A stretch of 64,000 nucleotides of DNA, taken from NCBI GenBank assembly GCA_016794505.1, contig JAEUJZ010000036.1, positions 122,659 to 186,658 on the forward strand, read 5' to 3'. The DNA is from Myxococcales bacterium (GTDB lineage: Bacteria; Myxococcota_A; Polyangia; Palsa-1104; JAEUJZ01). Made by a program: the position numbers and the translations under genes. Below the pieces are notes generated by a model that saw nothing but the letters and a program-made list of their open reading frames with translations, did no database searches and was not told the origin of the DNA. Within the stretch, counting starts at the first letter, position 1; each line of letters opens with the position of its first letter. Shown one piece after another: positions 53,771 to 61,957 of this stretch.

Positions 53771-54169
53771 ATGAAACAAACAAATGTCACTCCGACCCTG
53801 CTGGCTCTGGGGTTTGGTGTTGCGCTGAGTGGCTGCGGCAGCACCGGTAGCACCGACGAAAACGCCGGCCAGCCTATGAACTATCAACACGTCGGCGGCT
53901 CGACGACCTACAACCCGGCGGCGACGGGTCTTCCCTACTCGGTCAGCTCGACCGCGCTCGACGATCGAACCGTTGACTACATGCTGGCGCTGCGCACGGC
54001 GTCGCTGAAGCTGCGTGGCAACCTGCCCACGCTAGACGAGCAGCAGCGCTTGAAGAACGCGATCGACACCGGCACGTCGAGCGATGCCCAGGTGCTGTAC
54101 GAAGCGCTCATCAGCGACATGATTTTCAATCAGCCGACGACGTTCAACCGCCAGATGTTCCACGCCTAG
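53771..54169 (+). CDS. Lipoprotein, probably truncated at its C-terminus
   Basis: The ATG at 53771 has GAGGAG upstream and a lipobox (GVALSGC). The 132-aa product contains DYMLALRTASLKLRGNLPTL, then YEALISDMIF. This pattern resembles the start of much larger cytochrome-associated lipoproteins that continue for several hundred residues, but here the frame ends at QMFHA. A tyrosine integrase gene begins about 150 bases downstream, which suggests the reading frame was cut by an insertion. Alternatively it is a genuine small protein. The likeness to the longer family is from memory and not verified. Confidence 0.65.
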   Translation: MKQTNVTPTLLALGFGVALSGCGSTGSTDENAGQPMNYQHVGGSTTYNPAATGLPYSVSSTALDDRTVDYMLALRTASLKLRGNLPTLDEQQRLKNAIDTGTSSDAQVLYEALISDMIFNQPTTFNRQMFHA

Positions 54170-54273
54170 ATTCAGTTCAACAAAAACCCAACGACTTCAA
54201 GCACTTCCGACGGAAGACCGCGACAGAGCCACCAAGCTCTGCCCCCTCTCCGACGCGCGAGATACCCCAAAAA

Positions 54274-54293
54274 TGGGATCACAGTGGGATCAC
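54274..54293. repeat. Direct repeat TGGGATCAC before integrase
   Basis: TGGGATCAC is repeated at 54274-54282 and 54285-54293 (period 11) just upstream of the integrase start. Such short direct repeats can be arm-type integrase binding sites or part of an att site, but neither is proven here. No tRNA gene, the usual target, is seen alongside. Confidence 0.45.
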
Positions 54294-54325
54294 GCCCACG
54301 TGGTACGATCCGCCGGGGGTGTCTC

Positions 54326-55423
54326 GTGGGTGAGGTCATTCGTAGGACCAAGAACGGCAAGTTCCTGGGTTACTACTTGCGCTGGCGCGAAAACGGCAAG
54401 CGCCGGGTGCTGGCCAGCAAGCAGGAATCGCTAACCGACGCCCGCAAGATGCTGCTGCAGATCGAGGCGCGTGTCGCGCGCGGTGAAGCCGGCATCGCCG
54501 CAGCGCCTACCGCAGTGCCGACACTGACCCGGCTGATTGAGCGCTTCCTCTCTGAATACAGCCGCCCCCGCATCAAAGACATCGAGCGCTACCGCGTTCA
54601 AGCGAGGGTTGCGCTTCAACGCGCTGTGCCACCGCTAGGCAGCAAACGGGCAGATGCTGTGACTGCGCAAGAAATCAACAAGCTGCGTGATGCCTTGTCG
54701 CGTCGATACGCAGCAAACAGCGTGCGGCAGACGATTGCCACACTGGGCACGGCCTACGCCTGGGGAAACCGCATAGGTGTCGTCGCCGGCAACCCGTGCC
54801 GCGGCATCGAGCTACCGCAGCGCGTTGACGCTCTTGACTACCTGACGACGGACGAAGTCAAGGCGTTGCTGTCCTGCGCGACGGAGCGTGCAACGTCGGG
54901 CGGCATCGCTGACCGGCTGCAGCATGCGCGTATTGTTCTGGCGATCCACACCGGCCTGCGCAAGGGCGAGCTGTGCGGCCTGCGCTGGCGCGACTTGGAT
55001 CTGCGCAGCCATCGCTTGACGATCGCCCGCAGCTACCGAGCAGCACCCAAATCGGGCAAGCCGCGGCACATTCGCCTGCCTGATGTGGCGATCCCGATTC
55101 TGGCTGAATGGGTGAAGGTCTGCCCAAGGACGGATGAAGGCCTCGTCTTTCCCGTGCGGCGTCGCGATGGTAGCTGGGCCATGTCGGAAGAGACGAGCGA
55201 CCTACTTGGGCTGCCCGCACTGCTCACTGCGGCTGGGGTTCGCGTGCCTTCGCATTGTTGGCACGTCCTGCGACACACCTTTGCCAGCCACTACGTCATG
55301 CAGGGCGGCAACCTCCTCGCACTGTCGCGGATCTTGGGTCACAGCGACGTCAAAGTAACGATGATCTACGCGCATCTAGCGCCTGACTTTATCGGTGCCG
55401 AGATGAACCGGGTGAAGTTCTAG
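54326..55423 (+). CDS. Tyrosine recombinase / phage-type integrase
   Basis: The GTG at 54326 follows a G-rich ribosome site; a GTG at 54284 is another option. The 365-aa protein has an N-terminal AP2-like arm-binding domain (FLGYYLRWRENGKRRVLASK), a SAM-like core-binding domain and a complete catalytic domain. Catalytic residues are present: Arg212 (TGLRKGELCGLRW), His313 and Arg316 (HVLRHTF), His339 (LGHSD), and the nucleophile Tyr348 (MIYAHL). It is likely active. No excisionase or phage genes follow, so the mobile element may be a remnant or very small. Confidence 0.92.
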   Translation: MGEVIRRTKNGKFLGYYLRWRENGKRRVLASKQESLTDARKMLLQIEARVARGEAGIAAAPTAVPTLTRLIERFLSEYSRPRIKDIERYRVQARVALQRAVPPLGSKRADAVTAQEINKLRDALSRRYAANSVRQTIATLGTAYAWGNRIGVVAGNPCRGIELPQRVDALDYLTTDEVKALLSCATERATSGGIADRLQHARIVLAIHTGLRKGELCGLRWRDLDLRSHRLTIARSYRAAPKSGKPRHIRLPDVAIPILAEWVKVCPRTDEGLVFPVRRRDGSWAMSEETSDLLGLPALLTAAGVRVPSHCWHVLRHTFASHYVMQGGNLLALSRILGHSDVKVTMIYAHLAPDFIGAEMNRVKF

Positions 55424-55461
55424 GCGAGGCGACTCGCTGTGCGGGGTGGCTTCGGCGCCAC

Positions 55462-55915
55462 GTGAGCTCTGCAGCGCCTAGAATCGCTCCTCGCAGTCGA
55501 CAGCCGCCGCGATCTGCCCCTGTTTCTCCCGGTCCAAGACAAGTTGGGCCGGAGCGCTCCGCCTCGCCTCTCAGCGCGCTCACCGCCTCGATTCTGAGCA
55601 ACCAAGCCATTTTCGGGCCGACCGTCGACGGTGACTATCGCGTGCTGCTCTTGGATCGGACCCTGTATCAGCATGACCGAGCGGACACCATCGCCGCCCT
55701 GCGCAGCAGCCGTGTGAAGCTGGGTGTGGCGATGCTGGACGTGATTCCGGTCGGCATGCAGGCGCAGCGCCTGGTTTGTGGGCTGCAGGTGCTGGGCCCG
55801 CGCGCAAGAGGCGATTCCTCTGCCATTTCCGCTGCTCGCTGCCTGGCGTCAGGTGTTTGGTCGCGGTCTGCGTTTCCAGGATGACGGTCGCTGGTTTGCT
55901 TTTCCCACTGACACG
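55462..55915 (+). pseudogene. Possible broken gene after the integrase
   Basis: Two frames together read like one protein. Frame one (55590-55800) gives DGDYRVLLLDRTLYQHDRAD and VKLGVAMLDVIPVGMQAQ; then the sense appears to move to another frame around 55800 with EAIPLPFPLLAAWRQVFG and FQDDGRWFAFP. The first part faintly resembles an N-terminal glycosyltransferase segment (LLDRT... VAMLDVIP). Both parts are short and without start or ribosome site. It could equally be chance open sequence. The region 55424-55927 otherwise has no gene I can support. Confidence 0.25.
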
Positions 55916-55927
55916 AGGAGCCCCGAC

Positions 55928-56533
55928 ATGACCACCATCCACTCTCTGCCTTTATCGCATGGCCTCGGCGTGACGGCTTCGTCCGCTGCGCAGGCCCAGA
56001 GCTCTCGGCGGTGTCCGCTGCGGCTGGCTCTGTCGCTTGTCACGCTCGCGACGCTTGGCTGCGGCAGCACCACGCCGCTGCCTTCCGAAGGTCAGGCCGA
56101 TATGGCCAACCCGATGATGATGAATACTGATATGGCGTCGGGCTTTAGCTGGCTGGGCACGTGGCTCGCCACTGTTTCGTATACGTCGTTCTGCACGTTC
56201 GGCGGTGTGGGCAGTGGCAATCGCACCAACCAGAGCCACAGCAACGCGCTGGTGATTCAGAACGACGGCTCTGGTGGCCTGACGGCCTCTTTGATGCCGG
56301 ACTATTCGCTTACAGGTGTGGCTCTTTCGACGGGTATCAGGCTCGCGGGCAAGTATCCGGTGCGCGACTTCCAAGGAACCACCGCGGGCACCTTCGTCGC
56401 GAATCAGAACAACGTCACGCTCACGATCAACACCCTGACCAACAGCAACCAAGTTAGCGGCACGATCAGCGGCAGCTTCAAGACGACGTACACCTGTCAG
56501 CTCGAAAACGGCACGATCCAAATGCAGCGCTAG
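55928..56533 (+). CDS. Lipoprotein of unknown function
   Basis: An ATG preceded by GAGGAG opens a 201-aa lipoprotein (LATLGC). The mature part is Met/Asn-rich at first (MANPMMMNTDM) and then a beta-rich domain with TFVANQNNVTLTINTLTNSN and GTISGSFKTTYTC near the end, similar in style to small lipocalin-like or beta-sandwich lipoproteins of myxobacteria. A Cys pair may form a disulfide. The gene is independent of the integrase and of the sigma factor that follows. Confidence 0.8.
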   Translation: MTTIHSLPLSHGLGVTASSAAQAQSSRRCPLRLALSLVTLATLGCGSTTPLPSEGQADMANPMMMNTDMASGFSWLGTWLATVSYTSFCTFGGVGSGNRTNQSHSNALVIQNDGSGGLTASLMPDYSLTGVALSTGIRLAGKYPVRDFQGTTAGTFVANQNNVTLTINTLTNSNQVSGTISGSFKTTYTCQLENGTIQMQR

Positions 56534-56615
56534 CCATGCGGGATCCGTATAGAGCGACGAGCCATGGTACGGCGTCACTTCTCAAAGAAACGCACGGCAC
56601 CTCTATACTTGCGAT

Positions 56616-57221
56616 GTGAGTGAGAAAAAAGCGACGCCGCTAGCCGACACGCTAGCGCTGGCTGGCAGAGGTGATGAGCACGCCGCCTCTGCACTGTTTC
56701 CACTGGTCTATGCCCAGCTTCGCCGCATCGCTGGATCGTACTTCCGCGGCCAGAATCGAGAGCACACCTTGCAGCCCACGGCACTGGTCCACGAGGCATT
56801 TCTGCGCTTGGTACGCAAGGCGCCCGGCTGCTGGAACGACCGCACCCACTTTCTTGCGGTCGCAGCGGTGGCGATGCGCCAGATCTTAGTCGAGCACGCG
56901 CGCAAGCGTAGTGCGCAGAAGCGTGGCGGGCACGAGCGTCGCGTCCCGATGCAGGCGATCGAAAAGGCGCTGGACGACAGAGCACCTGGCCATGCCGAGC
57001 CGCTTTCGCTGGTCGACATCTTGGCGTTGGATGCGGCGTTGTCGCGGCTGCAGACCCTGGCGCCGCGTCAAGCGCGCATCATCGAGCTGCAGTATTTCGG
57101 CGGGCTGACCGTCGAAGAGACCGCCAGTGTGCTGGGTGTATCCAAGGGTCTTGTAGAAAAAGACTGGCGGCGGGCGCGGGCCTTTCTGCGCAGCGCGATT
57201 TCGCAAGGCGAGTCGCCTTGA
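56616..57221 (+). CDS. ECF-family RNA polymerase sigma factor
   Basis: A 201-aa sigma factor starting with GTG. Region 2 is recognisable (LFPLVYAQLRRIAGSYF; LQPTALVHEAFLRLV) and region 4 reads LAPRQARIIELQYFGGLTVEETASVLGVS with a helix-turn-helix. The sequence resembles the ECF subfamily whose genes often precede Ser/Thr kinases in Planctomycetes and Myxococcota. The gene's TGA overlaps the TTG start of the kinase gene, supporting translational coupling. No anti-sigma factor was seen; the kinase may replace it. Confidence 0.92.
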   Translation: MSEKKATPLADTLALAGRGDEHAASALFPLVYAQLRRIAGSYFRGQNREHTLQPTALVHEAFLRLVRKAPGCWNDRTHFLAVAAVAMRQILVEHARKRSAQKRGGHERRVPMQAIEKALDDRAPGHAEPLSLVDILALDAALSRLQTLAPRQARIIELQYFGGLTVEETASVLGVSKGLVEKDWRRARAFLRSAISQGESP

Positions 57222-57952
57222 GCCTGACGCCCGAGCGGTACGAGCAGCTGATGCGCCACTTCGATGCGCTCTGCGATCTGAGCGACAGCCAGCGCGAGCC
57301 AAGGCTGCAGGCGCTGCAGGGACGCGATCCCGAGCTTGCCTGCGAGCTACGCAAGCTCTTGCGGCACGATCTTCCGCACGAGTCGGCGGGTCTGCCGGGC
57401 CAAGCTGATGTGTCGGTACTGATGCAGCGAGTGGCTCGCGACATCGACGAGGCAGGGGCTTCTTCGCAGAGCGCGCACACAAGCAGCGGCCGCGCTGCGC
57501 GCCGTGAAGAGGCAGGACGCAGTGGCGCAAGCGAGGTGTTCGCTCCAAGCGCATACGTGGCGGGGCGCTACCGCATCGGTCGAGCGCTGGGCAGCGGCGG
57601 CGCCGGAGCGGTCTTTTGGGCCCATGACTCGGTTGGGCAGCGCGAGGTAGCCATTAAGTTCCTGCGCCGAACCAGGCTGACCGACCCGCGCGACATCAGC
57701 CGCTTTCGCCGCGAGTTTCGCGCGATCTCTCGTCTGAATCACCCCGGCTGCTTGCAGGTGTTCGCCGAGGGGGTCGAAGGCGACCAGCGCTATATCGTGA
57801 TGGAATATGTGCCCGGCGGCCACCTGAGTGCGCACAGCCCACCGACGATGGAAGCCCGCCTGTACGTCCTGGCCCAGCTGGCCGCCACGCTCGATTACGT
57901 CCACAGCCGCGGCGTCCTGCATCGGGAAATATGTAAGCCAAATTTCGTCTGA
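57218..57952 (+). CDS. Ser/Thr protein kinase, truncated within the catalytic loop
   Basis: TTG start overlapping the sigma factor stop. Residues 1-100 form the helical N-terminal region typical of kinases paired with this sigma type (YEQLMRHFDALCDL; LRKLLRHD). A kinase domain follows with glycine loop ALGSGGAGAVFWAHD, VAIKFLRR with the catalytic Lys, and hinge IVMEYVPGGHL. It ends at VLHREICKPNFV, where HRDLKPxN is expected, so the catalytic Asp, DFG and C-lobe are lost. A frameshift or deletion is suspected; translation of the region after the stop gave no kinase-like remainder. Non-catalytic function cannot be excluded. Confidence 0.85.
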   Translation: MSLTPERYEQLMRHFDALCDLSDSQREPRLQALQGRDPELACELRKLLRHDLPHESAGLPGQADVSVLMQRVARDIDEAGASSQSAHTSSGRAARREEAGRSGASEVFAPSAYVAGRYRIGRALGSGGAGAVFWAHDSVGQREVAIKFLRRTRLTDPRDISRFRREFRAISRLNHPGCLQVFAEGVEGDQRYIVMEYVPGGHLSAHSPPTMEARLYVLAQLAATLDYVHSRGVLHREICKPNFV

Positions 57953-57968
57953 GTTGCGCGGGGTTAGA

Positions 57969-57989
57969 GGGGGCGGGGAAGGGGTGGGG
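57969..57989 (+). other. Four-run G-quadruplex motif
   Basis: GGGGG C GGGG AA GGGG T GGGG has four runs of at least four G with loops of 1, 2 and 1 bases. It lies 17 bases after the truncated kinase stop in the 151-bp convergent gap to the protease gene. The strand with Gs is the coding strand of the kinase, so it could fold in the transcript. It may also have helped to break the kinase gene. The remainder of the gap shows nothing more. Confidence 0.75.
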
Positions 57990-58103
57990 AAAGGCTAAGG
58001 CAATCACTGCGTGCAGCTATTGGCAGGAAGAGTGCCCCAAGGCTGCATCGGCGCTCGCCTGAAGCGGAAGTAGACCGCAAAACTTCGGAGAGGATGATTG
58101 GGG

Positions 58104-59918
58104 CTAGTTGAGCAGACCACCAAGATCCTGTGTGAACACCACACCGCTCGGCTCAACCTTGTACATCCACAGCGATGGGAACTGACCGCGACCGAACAGG
58201 TGTGTGCGGCCATTGAAGTACGCGGCGGATGGAGCGGAGGAGAAGATACCGCCCAGGTCGTGCTCGCCAATCCAGCCGACACGATTGTCATAGACTTGGC
58301 GCCAGTAATGGTTGTTGAGACCTCGGTAGAAGATCTCCAGCCGATTGGGGCTGACCGTGACCCCTGCTGCAGAGGTCAAAATTCCCCCGCGATCCTCTTC
58401 GTACGTGAGCCCGCTCGCATCGACCTTCATCATCCACAGATGATGGTTCAGGCCGCGCCCGAATACATGGATGGTGCCGTTGAAGACCGCAGCACTGGGA
58501 GCCGAGGTGAGGATGCCGCCGATGTGCTGTTCGGGCTGCCAACCTCCCCGCGTACCATCGTAGACTCGTCGCCACACGTGATTGTTGAGACCGCGGTAGA
58601 AGACCTCGAGGCGATCCGCGGTGGCCACTGCGGTGGGCGCGGAGGTTAGGATTCCGCCCAACTTCAGCGTGGCTGTGATTCCGGTGTCGTTGGTCTGAGA
58701 AACCAGCAGCTGGTTGCTCGCATCCCTTCCAAACACGTAGTTCATGCCCTGGAAGTTGACGGCAGCTGGGCCGCTTGTGTAGTAGCCACCCAGGTGCTGT
58801 TCGGGTAGCCAGCGTGCCACACGGTTGTCGTAGACCAAGCGCCATAGTCCGTTGTTGAGACCGCGATAGAAGATCTCAAGGCGATCCGCAGTGGCGACCG
58901 TAGCGGTGGTGGTCAGTGCCGCCGAAATGGGGACGTGCCCAGTGGTATTGAACAAGTCCTCCAGGGCCGGCTGCACGTATTGGACGTCTTCGCCGCGGCA
59001 GCTGGTGGCGCCACAGACCTTGGCGACATTGCAGCTACCCGCGGAGACATAGTCGGTTTCACCCCGTACGAGCACGCCAGCCACTTGGTTTCCCACGTAG
59101 ACGCCAGAGCCCGAGTTGCCTCTGAAAGAGTCTGTGGTGGCTACAAAGTAATCCCCCTGTGCGCTACGCGGATCGCGGATGCTGCCACCACTGTCGATCT
59201 TGGCCGGGATGCCGCTCGGAAAGCCGATGATCGATACGCCTTCGCCGGCTCCCATATAGGCATTCGTCAGACGCATCGCGGCGGGAACAAAGCGTGGCGT
59301 CGCCTTGCGGTCAAGCCGCACGACGGCATAGTCGAGCTGCTTGCCTGCGTAGGTACCCAGCTTGTGTGCGACCAGCGCTGTGCAGCCGAAGACGTCTTCG
59401 CTGGTCAGTGACTCCAGTGTGTTTGCCGCGCGGTTCTGGTACCGGAAGACGAAGCGTGTCTTGGCGCAATCAGCAGCGCTGGTGATGCAGTGTCCGGCCG
59501 TCAGCACCAAGTCATCATCGATCAGCGTGCCCGAGCACAAGGCACCCGTCGGATCGCTGCGGAAGCGCTCAGTCGAACAGAGGTTGTACTGGGTGGCTAG
59601 GCTATTCGCGTTCACTCGTACCGCGGTGGGGTTCGATTCATCAAGGTGCTTGGTGGCAAACAGTGCAACCGTGGACTGGGTTGCTAGGGTTCGAAGCTCA
59701 GGGGAAGCGTGGGCATAGACATCCGCGCGATCGTCCGCGCCGTAGATGACCGCCTGTTGTGCCTGCCCCAAGGAGCTCGGCTCGACAGTCTGTTGCTCGT
59801 CCCCCGGGTCAGTGCCCAGAGGCCCCCCACATCCCCCCGCAAGACAGGGGCCGATGGCTGCGGCAGCGATCCAAGGAAAGAGGACGGAGCGAAAGAACGA
59901 AGTGGTACGACTTGCCAT
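58104..59918 (-). CDS. Secreted trypsin-like serine protease with three 90-residue lectin-like repeats
   Basis: The ATG at 59918 has GGAG before it and gives 604 aa with a lipobox (LAGGC, Cys30). The protease domain (residues about 55-320) has the triad His143 (TAGHC), Asp197 (LDYAVV), and Ser269 (FRGNSGSG). From about residue 337 there are three repeats of exactly 90 residues (270 bp at DNA level). Each starts DRLEIFYRGLNN or similar, and has EQHLGG and LGGILTSAP parts. This resembles PLL-type fucose-binding beta-propeller repeats. The last repeat is slightly shortened. A secreted, sugar-targeted protease is inferred. Confidence 0.88.
   Translation of the reverse strand: MASRTTSFFRSVLFPWIAAAAIGPCLAGGCGGPLGTDPGDEQQTVEPSSLGQAQQAVIYGADDRADVYAHASPELRTLATQSTVALFATKHLDESNPTAVRVNANSLATQYNLCSTERFRSDPTGALCSGTLIDDDLVLTAGHCITSAADCAKTRFVFRYQNRAANTLESLTSEDVFGCTALVAHKLGTYAGKQLDYAVVRLDRKATPRFVPAAMRLTNAYMGAGEGVSIIGFPSGIPAKIDSGGSIRDPRSAQGDYFVATTDSFRGNSGSGVYVGNQVAGVLVRGETDYVSAGSCNVAKVCGATSCRGEDVQYVQPALEDLFNTTGHVPISAALTTTATVATADRLEIFYRGLNNGLWRLVYDNRVARWLPEQHLGGYYTSGPAAVNFQGMNYVFGRDASNQLLVSQTNDTGITATLKLGGILTSAPTAVATADRLEVFYRGLNNHVWRRVYDGTRGGWQPEQHIGGILTSAPSAAVFNGTIHVFGRGLNHHLWMMKVDASGLTYEEDRGGILTSAAGVTVSPNRLEIFYRGLNNHYWRQVYDNRVGWIGEHDLGGIFSSAPSAAYFNGRTHLFGRGQFPSLWMYKVEPSGVVFTQDLGGLLN
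58120..58930. repeat. Three tandem 270-bp modules in the protease gene
   Basis: A GGTAGAAGA/GATAGAAGA landmark recurs at 58325, 58595 and 58865, exactly 270 bases apart. Each unit encodes 90 residues with the FYRGLNN and FGRG elements. Sequence identity between units is moderate, so the duplication is not recent. Confidence 0.8.
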
Positions 59919-60369
59919 GACTCGTGTCTCCAAGAGCAGAGCGCGGTGGGCGCTCAGGTTGTTTCTCAGAGGACGCGGTCTCGTTCTGAGCGATGCGTGG
60001 GGTGGGCACGAATTTTTGCCTGGCCCCGTTCGTGACTGGGCAACTTGGTCGCATCGCGATGGGTGTCGATGGTGTGGTGACCAAGGAGCGGATTCAGCCC
60101 GCCCTGCAGCCATCGCACCGATCTTCAGATTGCCCCAGCCGAGTGAACGCATCTCCTCGGGCGCCGAGACGGCCCGGATACTTTGCGATCTCCAACGAGC
60201 GGCGAGCCGACATCTATCGCGGCCTACTGCTGGCCTTGCCGCTCAGCACGTCCCACTTCTATTGGTGCGACGTCTCAGCTCCTGGTAGGAGGACCACACG
60301 GAGCTACGGTTTGAGATGGCAATCGGAGTTTGATTCCAAGAAAAAGCCGGGGGGGGGAGGACGGTGCGA
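59919..60369. other. Gap between protease and metzincin genes
   Basis: This 451-bp stretch holds the leader of the protease gene and no other gene that I can support. Short frames on both strands lack start signals and family likeness. The segment 60346-60361 includes a run of G (GGGGGGG). No clear promoter or hairpin was found. Confidence 0.5.
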
Positions 60370-61806
60370 CTATGGGGACTGTTGGGCGATCCACTTGTAG
60401 CCGGTCGCGGGGTCATGGCAGAGGAAGTCAGTGGCACCGTTCCCATCAAAGTCGCCAGTGAAGAACTGTGCGCCTGGATGCTTGCACCAGTTCATAGGCC
60501 ATGAGCGTGAAGTACCGGCAAATGCACCCGCTGCCCCAGCGGTTGCGATCCATTTGTAGCCGTCGCTCACGTCGTGACAGAGCAGGTCCGTGCGGCCATC
60601 GCCGTTGAAGTCGCCGGTATGCAGTCGCCCGTTGGCGTGGCTACACCAGTTCATGTCCGCTTCCCAGTTGGTGCCAGTGAACTGCCCGACGGAGTTGGCG
60701 TAAGCGATCCACTTGTGACCGTCGCCCACGTCGTGACAGAGCAGGTCCGTGCGGCCATCGCCGTTGAAGTCACCGGTATGCAGTCGCCCGTTGGCCTGGC
60801 TGCACCAGTTCATATCCGCTTCCCAGTTGGTGCCGGTGAACTGCCCGGCAGAGTTGGCGTAAGCGATCCACTTGTGACCGTCGCCCACGTCGTGACAGAG
60901 CAAGTCCGTGCGGCCATCGCCGTTGAAGTCACTGGTATGCAGTCGCCCATTGGCGTGGCTGCACCAGCTCATGGCTACTTCCCAGTTGGTGCCGGTGAAC
61001 TGCCCGGCAGAGTTGGCGTAAGCGATCCATTTATGACCGTCGCCCACGTCGTGGCAGAGCATGTCTGTGCGGCCATCGCCGTTGAAGTCACCGGCATGCA
61101 GTTGCCCGTTGGCCTGGCTGCACCAATTTAGATCCATCGCGACACGCCGCCGACAAGAGCCAGGGAACGTCAGGCAAAACACTTCCTGAATCGCGTTAGT
61201 GTCATCCCGTTGGAGGGTCATGAACAGTCCCCCGGACCCGCACATCACAGAGTTCTCCTGTCCCGGCTGACAGCTCCAAATACCTTCCACATACGTATCG
61301 CCAATGCCAAAGACATGTCCGAACTCGTGCAATACGACCTCATAGTCATCACCAGCGAACATGTTGATGATGCCGCGGCCTGCATTCGCTCGGCCGCTGG
61401 CTGCGGACCAGTTGATGGTCACATGAGGCCTGTCGCATGAAAACCGCACGTCGGTATCGCCTATGAGCCGTACCGACGATGCCGGCCGGACGCCGTCAAT
61501 CCAGGCCATGACGGCACTTCGAACATGCCTCTCGTAGATGGATCGCGTTGTGCTTGTGACCCCGCTGCCTTTCAGGCAGACATCGACCGTAGACCCTGCA
61601 GGTGCCTGGCTGATCAAGTAACTCTCCGCCTTGTCCCATACGGTGTACACCTGAGAGATCCTGCTCATTGCCAGCCCTTCGTCGTGTTGCTCGCCGCCTG
61701 ATGCTCCGCCACAAGCCTCGAAGGTGAAGGTGCTGAGGAGAGCAAACCCTGCCCATAGGCGGCTGGCTCTGCTCACCGCGTGGTTGCGCTCGTTGGCTCT
61801 ACGCAT
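60370..61806 (-). CDS. Secreted metzincin-type metalloprotease with five FG-GAP-like repeats
   Basis: The ATG at 61806 has a perfect GGAGGGAG ribosome site. The 478-aa lipoprotein (FEAC, Cys32) has a zinc-protease domain with H160-EFGH-VFGIGD170, a HExxHxxGxxD motif that fits metzincins with Asp as third ligand. From about residue 225 there are five tandem repeats of 53 residues containing GDFNGDGRTDLLCHDVGDGHKWIA; the last one is divergent (FFTGDFDGNGATDFLC). Repeats 1-4 are nearly identical at the DNA level. The upstream frame before the ATG is not credible as coding. It is predicted to be an extracellular protease with a Ca-binding propeller. Confidence 0.9.
   Translation of the reverse strand: MRRANERNHAVSRASRLWAGFALLSTFTFEACGGASGGEQHDEGLAMSRISQVYTVWDKAESYLISQAPAGSTVDVCLKGSGVTSTTRSIYERHVRSAVMAWIDGVRPASSVRLIGDTDVRFSCDRPHVTINWSAASGRANAGRGIINMFAGDDYEVVLHEFGHVFGIGDTYVEGIWSCQPGQENSVMCGSGGLFMTLQRDDTNAIQEVFCLTFPGSCRRRVAMDLNWCSQANGQLHAGDFNGDGRTDMLCHDVGDGHKWIAYANSAGQFTGTNWEVAMSWCSHANGRLHTSDFNGDGRTDLLCHDVGDGHKWIAYANSAGQFTGTNWEADMNWCSQANGRLHTGDFNGDGRTDLLCHDVGDGHKWIAYANSVGQFTGTNWEADMNWCSHANGRLHTGDFNGDGRTDLLCHDVSDGYKWIATAGAAGAFAGTSRSWPMNWCKHPGAQFFTGDFDGNGATDFLCHDPATGYKWIAQQSP
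60530..61135. repeat. Near-identical 159-bp tandem repeats in the metzincin gene
   Basis: The landmark ACTTGTGACCGTCGCCCACG recurs at 60711, 60870 and, with slight change, 61029, giving an exact 159-base period; a more diverged unit follows at the left. Neighbouring units differ by only a few bases, so they duplicated recently or are kept alike by recombination. Confidence 0.88.
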
Positions 61807-61957
61807 GGTCTCCCTCCTTTTCCGCGTGACGGTTTGCAGCCGCTGCCGACTGCTGAAAATGGGCAAGACATCGAAAATAGAATCGACGGTGTCGCATGCG
61901 TTGTTCTGCTTGAAATGGGTAGGAATGCGCGGGCGATGCCATCGTGGTCGCTTGCCA

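Noticed and set aside
59631..59700. GGTTCGATTC and GGTTCGAA as tRNA T-loop traces
   Set aside because: They are inside the protease gene and no acceptor or anticodon stem can be folded around them.
59993..60400. Plus-strand frame in the gap before the metzincin gene
   Set aside because: No ribosome site, mixed composition and no domain; it overlaps the 3' end of the metzincin gene.
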